Below the pieces are notes generated by a model, which was given only the letters and a program-made list of their open reading frames with translations, did no database searches and was not told where the DNA came from. A stretch of DNA of 64,000 nucleotides from contig OY978525.1 in assembly GCA_963854835.1 (NCBI GenBank), positions 55,573,855 through 55,637,854 on the forward strand, read 5' to 3'. Origin of the DNA: Megamerina dolium. Its lineage: Eukaryota; Arthropoda; Insecta; Diptera; Megamerinidae. Below are positions 1 to 9,232 of the stretch, in pieces (within the stretch, counting starts at the first letter, position 1; each line of letters begins with the position of its first letter). The translations under genes were made by a program, and so were the position numbers.

Positions 1-2
1 TA

Positions 3-149
3 TTATTGCTTACTTTACTAACCCTAGCTATAATAATATTATGGTATAAGTTCAAAAATGAAAGAAATAGGATCCAGGAGAATCCTACGACTAGAGGGGG
101 AGATGATACGAAAAGGCATTTGCATACGCCAGTAGATTTTAAGTTTTAG
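3..149 (+). pseudogene. C-terminal end of a retroviral-type Env (errantivirus-like), cut by window edge
   Basis: An open frame enters from the window edge and stops at TAG 147-149. It encodes a hydrophobic stretch of about 15 residues (LLLTLLTLAIIILWY), then a charged tail of about 30 residues. This is the membrane anchor and cytoplasmic tail expected at the end of an insect LTR-retrovirus Env. A purine-rich run (AGAGGGGGAGATGAT) overlaps the end of the frame and resembles the polypurine tract that precedes a 3' LTR in such elements. Only the last 48 codons are visible, so the family is inferred from architecture. It could be another single-pass membrane protein. Confidence 0.5.
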
Positions 150-410
150 TTTTAAGATTGAATTCGAATAAAAAACACCTAAAAAAACAGTATGTGTTCA
201 ATTTATTTAATTTCATTTTAAAATATACATAACTCGCGTGCAAATCTGCCGCATTAACAAAACTGATATGCGCGTGCATTAGTGGAATGCAACGCAGCTC
301 ATGTTGCAACTGGTGACAACTCGAACCGTAGCAAACAGCGTGGGATACAAATAAACTTAACATAGTATAAGGAATGTTATAGGATATGTCACTCCTCCGA
401 TGCCCAGACA
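150..410. other. Non-coding stretch after the env end, possible LTR portion
   Basis: This AT-rich stretch begins just after the Env stop codon. It contains an AATAAA signal near 168, as a 3' LTR would. I could not find a matching second LTR in the window, so its limits are not defined. The small frames here have no recognisable similarity. Confidence 0.25.
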
Positions 411-745
411 AGTCATTGTTTTTTGTAAAAATAGAATTTTCTTAAAAATATTGTAATAATTAAGGCTATTAGTAGTATACTTAGGAGACTAAATCATTCT
501 AAAGTAATGTGTTTAGTTTTCATTTCAAGACTTAAAATTTGATTTTCTAATTGGGGAAGTGTAGCAAGATCTTTGTAGATTTTTACAAAAATTTCTTTAT
601 CTTTTACAACGGGTAATAGGTATATTTTAATGTAATTTTCATTTATGCTAATTTCTAATCTTTGATTTTCACTTTACATTCATTAAAATTTATTACATTG
701 TTTCCTCTTATTGTTATACTCGTATCTAAGGAATTACAATTTTAT
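411..745 (-). pseudogene. Env-like C-terminal remnant (frameshifted)
   Basis: Read on the minus strand, this stretch gives an Asn/Cys-containing ectodomain-like segment, a region rich in Lys, Ile and Leu, and a hydrophobic segment (LLSILLIALIITIFL) followed by a basic tail. This resembles the end of an insect errantivirus/roo-type Env. At least one frameshift near 675 and one stop just before the membrane segment break it. It abuts a tRNA-derived scrap at 750. The assignment rests on domain order and hydrophobicity only. Confidence 0.4.
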
Positions 746-749
746 GATC

Positions 750-794
750 AGATCAGAAGGCCAACACACTAACCACTGAGCTACGGCACCCACA
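750..794 (-). repeat. tRNA-derived sequence, 5' half only
   Basis: The minus strand reads GGTGCCGTAGCTCAGTGGTT and continues to a CCTTCTGATC anticodon-arm-like stretch. TAGCTCAGTGGTTAG matches the internal A box of RNA polymerase III genes. No T arm or B box follows, so this is not a functional tRNA gene. It is either the head of a truncated tRNA-derived SINE or a tRNA half copied next to a retroelement end. Confidence 0.5.
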
Positions 795-879
795 ATTGAC
801 TAAAAAATCAAAAATTAAGTCTAAACATTCTAACTGTGTCGATGATTGCGCAATCACGTTCGGATTCGATTGATTTCCA

Positions 880-1570
880 TTTCTTTTCTAAATTAGACCA
901 ATAATCAGCAATATTGTGGATAGGCAAAGTGCGGCGTAGCTGACTGCGCGAAGATGGTAGTTTGGAGCTGTAATCTCATTCAGCTGAACCAGTTTAGTGT
1001 TGGCTAATGCATCTTGTAACGCAGAGGGGTTTTTCAGTTGTATTACGTACGTATTTTTATTCACTTCATGCACTAATGAATCTGGCTTTTCTTCTTATGA
1101 TAGTTGCAAGATTTTTGTCAGCCTTGTGTAGGATGTCGTCAGGTTGCTTGATACTGATGTTTGATATCTAAATAGATGCGACAAGTTGGATTCATTTTCA
1201 TGAAGGCTTTCTATCGTTTTTCACATCTTCTTGGAGTACTCAGAATCAAGCACTCCAAATAGTGAATGTGCGATGCCTTCAACGAAATTCATTGCGCCTC
1301 TTCTGACACGGCTGCCTGTAAATAGCTTGTCATACAAACGCAACTCTTTATGTAGTCGTTCGAAATTGGTAATAATTAGTTGACTACAAGTGCCGTTTTG
1401 ATTAAATTCCAGTCGGCGGATGAAATAGCAGCTCTTCCTATGCCTTCAAAGTGGATGCCAAGTTGTGATCCAAAACGGTTGATTTGTGTTGGAGAGCCCA
1501 TTATGATTGGCAGGCTCATCAATATATGATAATCAATAGCGTCGCAATTCCTTAATGCATGGATGTACAT
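880..1570 (-). pseudogene. Decayed env gene lying downstream of a BEL/Pao integrase
   Basis: Two env-type blocks lie on the minus strand. The 1376-1570 frame carries an Env N-terminal motif ending in ADWNLI. The next stretch, in another frame, has an RVRR furin-type cleavage motif followed by a conserved NFV-x8-FGVLD-type start of the membrane-anchored subunit. The 888-1073 frame ends in a hydrophobic membrane segment (AALCLSTILLIIGLI). Frameshifts and an internal deletion that removes the middle of the ectodomain inactivate it. Insect Env proteins of this type are fusion glycoproteins. The frame follows the integrase of the BEL-A remnant on the same strand, which suggests one env-bearing BEL (roo-like) element; that linkage is inferred. 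Confidence 0.5.
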
Positions 1571-1839
1571 CTTTTCTTTTTTGTAATATTATCTTCATTA
1601 CTGTGTTGATTGCTCAATGTAGGTTCCGTTTGCTCAGCTATGTTTCTAGGCAATGTTTCTGATCTGTAATTCAGCTTATCCTTTCATGTTTCTTGCGTAA
1701 TATTTCGACATTTTGGATCTTGTTTGGAAGAATGCTGGCAACGAGAGAAATCTGAGGCTGCTTTTCATTCTCGCTGTTCTCATCTTCTGTTTTGATTGGT
1801 AGTAGTAGTGGTGTAGTAGTGGTAGTGAATTGGCCTCCT

Positions 1840-2691
1840 GCAACTACTATTTGCTGTTTTTAAGTCAACTACGCGTACTATTGGTTGGAGTTTGCTGATG
1901 TGGACCTCGATTCGACGTGTGCGTTTAATGGTTCCCCTATAAGGAAGTGGCCAGGAATTAGGGTAGTTAAGTCATTTGGGTCTTCTGAGAGTGGGCAAAT
2001 TGATCTTGAATTAAGAATGCCCTCATATTCTATCGCCACAGTGTCCAGTTCTTCGTAAGTCAAGGATGCGGTTGCTACGCTTCTTACTACAAGATGCTGC
2101 GCAGACTTAACCGCAGCTTCCAAAGGCCACCAAAGTGTGGCGCTCTAGATGGTATGAAATGAAATGTTATGCCTCTACCGCTGCACTTCTTTACAATTGA
2201 TTCTCGTGATTTGATGGAGTGAATTGTTTCATTAAGCTCTGTTAGTTGATTTTTGGAACCAACAAAATTTGTTGCGTTGCCACAGTATAAATTTTGGCAG
2301 TGCCCTCTTCGGCTTATAAAATGTTTAAATGCATTAAGAAACGCATTCGTCGTTCGGTAGCTGACTAACTCCAAATGAATACTGCTATATAGGCTTTTCC
2401 TTTTATTGGCCAAAATCTCTGTCTTGTATAAGCTAATAAGGCTTGGCTTCCGCAATGATGATTTTATTTATAGATCATCTGCATCAATAACTTTGTGATA
2501 GGGTTGTTGTACGGAATTAACATTGGGTGTTTGGCATCGTATGTAAGCTCAGAAGCTTGTAATCGCCCTCCAACTCGATTAATGCCATTCGTGACAAAAA
2601 ATGGGGAAAGATTGCCGATAGCACTGTTCTTACTAACAGAATTGTGTTTCTCGTGGTGTTTGAGATATACCTCAAAGTCTGACTGCTTCAT
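1840..2691 (-). pseudogene. BEL/Pao integrase remnant (BEL-A copy 1)
   Basis: The 2464-2691 part encodes the segment before the integrase zinc finger, with the BEL landmark GGRLQ. The 2087-2455 part encodes the catalytic core, with NATNFVG and PHFGGLW. The 1878-2123 part continues in another frame with EAAVKSA and the ILNSR and LSEDP motifs. Near 1860 a VVDLKTAN motif marks the C-terminal domain. The second catalytic Asp, usually CDNATNF in this superfamily, reads CGNATNF, so the active site is lost as well as the frame. The same substitution is present in copy 2, so it predates their separation. Confidence 0.75.
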
Positions 2692-3059
2692 TGTCCGAAC
2701 AATTAATATAACAAAATTTTCTAAATCGTCTACCGTTAAGGTAATCTCTGACTGTGTTGAATGTTTTCTGGCATTGTTGATGAATCTGATTATGTAGCCT
2801 GCGACTCATTGCAATGTTTTGAATGAGACATTATGTCGAATGTTGTAAATTATGCTTCCTTTATCATGGTCAGTAGTTGTTAAAGGAGATGCTGTCGCCT
2901 TTTGTTCCATTACGAAACTGTTCTTGGAGTTTTCCTGAATGACAGATACACGATTTGCTACAAACGTTTGGTGCGATGATGAAGGTGAATTTAGCTATGC
3001 CAACACGATCTGTGAATCAGTCCAGAACTTCGTAGGAACATCTAATTTTAGGTTTGTTC

Positions 3060-4013
3060 TGACCCTCGCTGTCAGTTAAGCACATAATACCGAGGCACAG
3101 AATTCAAGACGAAAAAGGGTTTGTCGCTTTAACGGTGCCACTCGTGACTTTGCACACAACAGCCTTACAATTACTCGCTCGTCCTTTAATACTGATCTGA
3201 TGTAGACCGAAGCACCATATGCCTTTTGCGAAGCATCAGAGAATGCATGAAGTTGAATTGTCTTTGGGATGTCTCCATTAAAGATGTGACGCAAAAATTT
3301 TAATCATCCAGTTCACTTAGGTTGCTGTGGAACTTCACCCATCTTGTATGCAATTCAGCTGGTAAGTCGTCATCCCAACTTCTAAAAGAACTCTGTGACA
3401 AAACTCAGAAAAAGTGATGTCACAAGTATTCTGCCGTTCGGAACCGGCTAAAATAAGTAGGTCCCTTCTAATACTGTCCAAATTTAAGAGGCACAACAGT
3501 AATGGAAGAGAAGCTCGGGCAATGAGCCCTTTGGGGCTTTAAGTGGCACATATTTATTTATTTATTTTTTTTAATAATCCCAATGTTTTAATTGAATCGT
3601 TGTTGGTGTTGGTGATGTCTATTTTTACTTCTTGGTCGTCTCGAGGAATGTTTTGGAGCAGTTGTGGATGATTTGCACACCATTTGCGTAAGTTGAAACC
3701 ATGCTTCTTTAAGATGTGTATGAGTTGCTGTTATGCTGTGCTATGAAGGCCGTTATCAGACTGTCTCAACCCCCTAATCCATCGTCAATGGAGAAATTGT
3801 GCTGCAGAATCTGAGTTCCCAATGGAAAATCATTAGCATTTTCGATCGCGATACGTTGTAGGCATTTTGTTGCAATATAGATGATGATGATTTGATACCT
3901 ATGATCTTCTGGATGAATTAGAATTTAACGATACATTTTCTCAATGTCAGTTGTAAAAACAAAACGTGGCAAACGAAAGCGAAGGAGTAAGCAGAATAAT
4001 TCGCTTTGGACAA
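3060..4013 (-). pseudogene. BEL/Pao reverse transcriptase palm and RNase H remnant (copy 1)
   Basis: The 3076-3294 frame holds the RNase H landmark LHAFSDASQKAYGASVYIRS and KSRVAPLKRQT. Further upstream on the minus strand (about 3990-3540), broken frames give DIEKMYR and a degenerate catalytic box reading FSIDD where BEL elements have FYVDD. Stops are frequent. Missing: the RT N-terminal part between 4013 and 4014, which is retained in copy 2 at 10671-11132. Confidence 0.65.
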
Positions 4014-5044
4014 TTGTTTCCAATCTTTCCACTTAGGATCCAACCAAATTTTGTATTTTGCAGGATTGGGAGATTAGTGCAGAGGTTGATTTTTCCAATA
4101 GCTATTAGATTAAAATAGAATCCAGCACCAAACAGGATGTCAACTTTCCCTGGATCAGCTAGTTGAATATTGGTAGGGATTGACCAGGCAGAGATATCAA
4201 GATTGTGGTTTGGCTGGGCAGGAACGATAGTTGGTCGCTTCTAAGTCGGTTGAAAAAAAAATCTGTGTTGGCCGATGCTGATGTTACTGCTATTTTAGAA
4301 TCATATGGCCTTATCGCTGTGTTGGGTGCCGTTGATTGGCTTGAAGTGCAGGCTTTTGCTGTATGGTCCTGCCTAAAACATTTGACATATAGTTTATTTT
4401 TTGAACCCAATTCAATCTTTCTGACGTGGATAAGTGCAAAACTTTTTGGCGTAAATACAAAGAATGGGAACTGATGCTGCATAATTTGCATGAATTATTG
4501 AACTTCTGCGTGGTTGCAGCTGTAGTAAATGCTCTTTGTGATTTTTCTTTGTGCCCGATAGTTTCCCATGATTGAAATTGTACTTCGAAGAAGCTCAAAA
4601 AGTATTTGATTAGCTGAGGCTCCTTTGGATTTGAGAGTGATCTTTCATACAAAATTGGATTCTCGATCCAATTTTTTGACTAGTATGTGTGGGATCCCAA
4701 GGAGTTGTGTTGATTCGAATATTGCTTTATGCGTGTAAGCATTCTTTTGTATTGTCATGTAGTTGCTTAATACCTGCGGCGACGAAGAGGCACAAGGTTG
4801 ATCTAGTATCATAGCTGTTGTATTAACGAAGCGACAACAGTCTGTTGATTGTTGTATCTTTCTTGCAATAGTTTCCGAGCAGTTGTGTAATTTTCAGTTC
4901 CTCATAGTACCCGATAGTCTTTCTGGAGGCTGAAACCTTTTTGATGTTACGGATAAAGCTTTCTATGAGTTGGCCAGTTGTGCGCTGGCATTCTGTCAAT
5001 TGATTGAATGGAGTCATATCCGAGTCTTCTTTAGAAGTTCTCAT
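4014..5044 (-). pseudogene. BEL-A gag and end of protease (copy 1)
   Basis: The minus-strand gag seems to start at the ATG at 5044 (MRTSKEDSD). It runs through several broken frames (5044-4823, 4652-4311, 4491-4159). Knuckle motifs CKLCSISSH and CFRQDHTAKAC are typical of the nucleocapsid part of BEL Gag. Near 4075-4030 the FGWILSGKIG motif marks the end of the protease region. Frameshifts between the blocks disable it. This segment is virtually identical to 11236-12266 and belongs to a duplicated block. Confidence 0.7.
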
Positions 5045-5663
5045 TTTTGAAGTTATTGTTGAGTACGTTGATGATTAGCGTTGGATCAGTGAATAGTTAT
5101 CTTGTATTTTGACGTTGTTACGTTACGTTGCGAAATCAAAATGTGTTGCTACCAAACCCAAAACAAAATTGTTGAGGTTTCTGTGAGTAGATGTTGTATA
5201 TGGATATTACTTATTGTTCGAATGTTGCAAGGTTGTTGGCACTAGCCTCGTGCTAGCGCCGATTCTAAGATTGCTGGTTGTTCACGGATCACACTAGCCT
5301 TGAGTGATCATTAAGGAAATAAACGTGTCTAAAATCTTGGATGTGTCCTTTCAATGATACTTTGCGTCCATCAGAATACTTCAGGCAGATACATATTAAA
5401 TAAAATATTAAATTAAATATTTTATATAATTTGCCTTGATAGCATATTTAGGCAATGCATATTGTCCACTATACGTAATAACAGCGACGTAGTATGTGGA
5501 GGTTATTAGAGGTCATATGCTGTCAAGTTTACAATTGAATATACAATAATAATATGAATATGCATGCAAATAGGTACATACATATATATACACATACATA
5601 CATACATACATATGTATATGTTTAAATACTTAATGCTTAAACAGTATTGATTGCCATATTTAT
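5045..5663. other. Non-coding: BEL-A leader followed by AT-rich spacer with short tandem repeats
   Basis: No gene is recognised. The stretch next to gag is probably the leader or LTR of BEL-A, but no LTR pair can be matched. Near 5576-5620 there is a run of CATA repeats. Confidence 0.5.
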
Positions 5664-5974
5664 TAAAGCTAAATTTCTCCGCTAGCAATCAACCTCTAAA
5701 ACCAGTTGAGCAAACTCAGATAGCCAACTCAAGTAAGAGACAAAATATTGATGCAACACAATTCTTCTCTGCAATCCCAAACAAGAATCAAACCAATTCA
5801 TACGCTAGCATGTTAAAACAAAACCCACACCAACAAAGCAATGTAAATAATGAGCAGAAACACTCACTGCCCACCCAACAGCCAAGAACCCTTGAACATT
5901 TGCTTCAAACATTAATTCAGAATATGAACCAATTCATGAACTCAATGCAAACAATGATGCAAATCAAGAAATGA
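5664..5974 (+). pseudogene. Jockey ORF1 C-terminal tail (copy D)
   Basis: This Gln/Asn-rich frame matches the end of jockey ORF1 downstream of the CCHC knuckles (SYASMLKQNPHQQSN). An in-frame start at 5651 lies in flanking DNA and is not the natural start. A small change near 5960 makes the frame end at MQIKK, just before ORF2. In intact jockey elements ORF1 is a nucleic-acid-binding Gag-like protein. Only its last quarter is present here. Confidence 0.8.
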
Positions 5975-6017
5975 TGAATAATCAATCGATGTTACTCCGA
6001 ACATTGCTATCCAGACC

Positions 6018-8157
6018 ATGAGTTGTCTCAAGATATGCCACTGGAACGCCAACGGCTTAAGCCAGCACCATTTGGAGCTAATTCAATTCCTTGAATCCAG
6101 CCAAATCGACATAATGATGATATCTGAGACCCATTTCACTGACAAAAATTGCTACCAAATACCATATTACAAACTGTACACCAAAAATCATCCGCATGGT
6201 AAGGCACGCGGAGGAACTGCCATATTGATAAAAAGCAGAATAAAACATCATGTTCTCGAAGATTTCAGTAGCGTCTACTTGCAAGCAACATCTATATGTC
6301 TGGAAGAATACATCTCTAAGCTAGTAATATCTGCGATATACTGTCCCCCAAGACACAGTATTACTGAACAGCAATATAAAGAATTTTTCTCAACTCTTGG
6401 TAGCAAATTCTTGGTTGCTGGCGATTTCAACGCTCACTGGGGCTCCCGCTTAATAACTCCAAAAGGCAGAAGACTATGTTCAATCATCACTACGATGTTA
6501 TTTCAAATGGTCAACCGACATATTGGCTGACGGACAAGAGGAAAATACCCGATCCCATAGACTTTGGAGTCGCCAAAGGTTTGCAGATGGAAAATATCTC
6601 CACAGAGTGTAATTATGATCTATCATCTGACCACTCACCCACGGTAATATCTATAAAATCACCAAGCCCTCAAGGCAATTACGTTAGAAAGAAAATAGAC
6701 TGGTTAAAATTCAAGAAATATATAAATTCCCATCTTCCTCTGAGTACTGTATTAAGAAATGGACACGATGTAGACTCAGCACTCGAAAAATTCAACCAGC
6801 TGCTCTCATTAGCTCTCAGTCACCTGCACAAAGGTATGCAAGCAATCAAACTATAGCCCATACACACCAGCAGACATTGAATTGCTAGTAAGACAGAAAA
6901 GAAGACTCCGAAGACAATGGCAAGAATTCAGATCACCGAATCTGAAAACACAGCTACAGCACTGCACTCGAAAGTTAAAGCAAGCCTTAAAAAATAAAAA
7001 CAACAAAGAGTTAGAAGAGCACATAGCGAAATTAACACCTGGTGAAGCGTCAGACTACTCTTTGTGGAAATCAGCAAAAAACTTAAATCGGCCAATTCTC
7101 ACTGATTCCCCCATCCATTTGAGTGACGGTAATTGGGCTAGAAGCAACTGTGAGAAGGGTTTGGCTTTTGCAAACCACCTAAAAAGTGTGTTTACACCCA
7201 ATCCACCCTCTTCACAGTCCTCATTACCAAAATTAACTTCTCAACCTTGCTCAATAATGCTCAAAATTAAAAAAAAGGACATATTCAAAGCAATTTATAA
7301 AGATTTAAACCCAAAAAAATCACATGGTCTAGATAAAATTACCGGTAAACTGATAAAAGAGCTACCTCCGGCTTCAGTAATTCATCTCATGCACATTTTC
7401 AATGCTATCCTTCGTATTAAACACTATCCCAAATGCTGGAAAACATCAAAAATTATTATGATAGCAAAACCAGGAAAAGACCCTGCAAAAGATGCATCGA
7501 TCAGCCTCCTGCTTCTACTCTCTAAAGTATTCGAAAAGCTACTTGTCATGAATATAACTCCATTTATTAATCTCAACCAACTGATTTGTTTGGATTTAGA
7601 AAACAGCACGGCACAATAGAACAAGTCCACCGCATTGTAACTCTGATAAGGAACACTTTTAAAGCAAAAAAGTATTGCTCAGTTGTCTTTCTTGATATCA
7701 CTCAAGCTTTCGATAAAGTATGGCACGATGGCCTTATTTACAAACTCAAACTATTACCGCCTGCAAATGTCTCCTCATTGCTTAGTAGCTATCTCACGAA
7801 AAGACAATTTCTCGTACATCACAAGGATTACACAACAAATCCATTGGATATTCACGCTGGCGTTCCTCAAGGAAGCGTTTTGGGCTCCTTACTGTATCTC
7901 TTATACACTACAGATATGCCCAGCAATAACTATACATTTATATCGACCTTTGCAGATGATACGGCAATATTGTGCTCTCGCTCTAACCCCATAGAAGCTA
8001 CTAAACTCCTGCAGACTCATATCGATTCTCTCGAAATCTGGCTAGCAAAATGGCGTATAAAAGTCAATGAATCAAAGAGTGTACATGTAGCCTTCACGCT
8101 AAGGCCATATACATGTCCCCCACTTAAAATTAATGGCCAATCAGTTCCACAATGTTC
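6018..8157 (+). pseudogene. Jockey ORF2 endonuclease/reverse transcriptase (copy D, broken)
   Basis: The frame opens with the AP-endonuclease start (CHWNANGLS; SETH; VAGDFNAHWGS). It shifts near 6480 (frame 6476-6856) and again near 6856 (frame 6882-7619), and the RT continues at 7586-8157. Seen in RT: FRKQHGT, FLDITQAFDKVWHDG, GVPQGSVLG and catalytic FADDTA. A 10-bp deletion near 7586 removes the natural junction before FGFRKQ. The endonuclease has lost three residues after DFNA relative to copy A. It is a non-functional partial copy. Confidence 0.9.
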
Positions 8158-8174
8158 CTGCTCTTCAAGACAGA

Positions 8175-8345
8175 GTCGACAGAGATCGTTTAATATATAA
8201 GCGGCGTGCATTCAAACATAACAACAAACATTTTTCAAACAACACAAATTAAATGTATATATTATACAAATAAGCACATTTATGTGCACATATTAAAATT
8301 AAATCTTAAACATTTAATTTAAATTAAAAATAAAATCAAACTGTT
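8175..8345 (+). repeat. Interspersed repeat R1, copy 1
   Basis: This stretch contains GTGCATTCAAACA and CATTTATGTGCACATATTAA. It recurs at 15486-15656 (in the duplicated block) and, diverged, at 34487-34660. It is non-coding and A-rich on the plus strand. Copies 1 and 2 are followed by a primer-site-like TGGGTCCTTCGAGCC, so it may be the end of an LTR; that is tentative. Confidence 0.5.
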
Positions 8346-8888
8346 GTACTTATGGGTCCTTCGAGCCTACCTGGAAGTAGCGCCATATGTGAGTGCAGTG
8401 AAAGGAAGTGTTTGAAACCCGCAAAAAGTTTAACAAAATACTTTGTGTATATCGTACATAAGGGTGCAAAATAAATATAAATTAAGAGGAGTATGAGCAC
8501 TTAAAACTGAGAAAAAAAATTGACACAAATTGAAATAAATACAATTATATACAACAAAATATTACTGTTGTGCAGATAAAATAAAAAATATAAAAAATCG
8601 CAATAAAAAATAATATGCACGTTAATAAACAATTAAAAAAATACGAGCATACAAACAACAATAGTGAACACAACAAAGGACAACACCTTCTACAACAACA
8701 GTACGTACATAATCAAAAACAACAGCAACATCAACGACAAAAATCCGTCAGAGCACCAACAATATTTCACTTGGAAACAGTATGAAAAAGAAATTACTCA
8801 ACCCTGCTAACAATATCGTGCTACATCCATAATTGAACAGCGAAATAAAAATCCGATCAATACATGTCTTTTTATGTATACTTAAATA
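8346..8888 (+). other. Non-coding A/C-rich leader-like sequence
   Basis: No gene is recognised. It begins with a possible tRNA primer site (TGGGTCCTTCGAGCC, about 8354) and becomes rich in CAA/ACA triplets, as the leader of an LTR retrotransposon often is. It ends where a mariner is inserted. Confidence 0.35.
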
Positions 8889-9232
8889 TCAGGTGTAGTA
8901 AAAAGAAATCCATTACTTTTCCAATAGATGGCTTTAGTAATCTGTATCTCGCGTTGTATAAGTGCGATCGGGTTTCGCTAGATGGCGTTAGAAAGATAGA
9001 CGCATCAAAGATGGACACGAGTGAACAGAAAATCCGCCATATTTTAGAGTTTTTCTTCGATAAAGGCGAAATCGCAAGCCAGACGGCTGAAAATGTAAAT
9101 AGTGTTTATGGTCCTGATACTGTAACAGCCAATCACGTGCAATTTTTGCTTTGTCGACTCCGTTCCGGTAATTTTGATCTCAAAGATGCACCACGCTCTG
9201 GAAGGCCAATTGCCGAAAATATCGATAAAATA
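8889..9232 (+). pseudogene. mariner (DD34D) 5' fragment
   Basis: This begins with the mariner left inverted repeat (TCAGGTGTAGTAAAAAG) and runs through the transposase start (MDTSEQKIRH, ATG at 9011). It continues to the DNA-binding domain (APRSGRP, AENIDKI) and stops at 9232, where the sequence changes to BEL-A integrase. The fuller version is at 16199-17361. Catalytic domain and right inverted repeat are absent. Confidence 0.85.

Larger units (their letters stand above)
880..5100 (-). mobile_element. BEL/Pao LTR retrotransposon remnant, BEL-A copy 1
   Basis: In minus-strand order this contains gag with Cys-rich knuckles (5044 to 4159), the end of protease (about 4100-4014), the RT palm (about 3990-3540), RNase H (about 3330-3076), integrase (2691-1840) and env-like pieces (1570-880). 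That is the gag-pol-env order of an env-bearing BEL/Pao element. Many stops, frameshifts and deletions break it. The first part of RT is deleted at 4013/4014. No LTRs could be delimited. A second, differently deleted copy lies at 9233-12266. Confidence 0.7.
5664..8157 (+). mobile_element. Jockey-clade LINE fragment, copy D (truncated at both ends)
   Basis: The sequence matches jockey copy A from about 29697 to 32218. It starts within ORF1 just at the shared frameshift site and ends mid-RT, where it runs into unrelated sequence at about 8158. It has no poly(A) tail, so its 3' end was lost after insertion. It carries the same 10-bp RT deletion as copies A, B and E, plus private small deletions. 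Confidence 0.9.
4014..9232. repeat. Duplicated block, copy 1 (direct repeat of 11236-16543)
   Basis: The sequence matches 11236-16543 with only a few substitutions seen, such as G6311/A13629 and A7663/G14971. It contains BEL-A gag, jockey copy D, repeat R1, a leader-like stretch and the 5' third of a mariner. The offset is 7222 bp up to about 5397 and 7311 bp after it, because copy 2 has about 89 bp more near 12620-12708. Copy 1 stops abruptly at 9232 inside the mariner and joins BEL integrase sequence. Confidence 0.9.

Noticed and set aside
750..794. A functional tRNA gene
   Set aside because: Only the 5' half is present; the T arm and B box are missing.
5506..5688. Minus-strand frame rich in Ile, Cys, Met and Tyr (also at 12817-12999)
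   Set aside because: It translates a CATA/TATG simple repeat.
5651..5974. 107-residue Gln/Asn-rich protein as a host gene
   Set aside because: It is the tail of jockey ORF1, and its start codon lies in flanking DNA.
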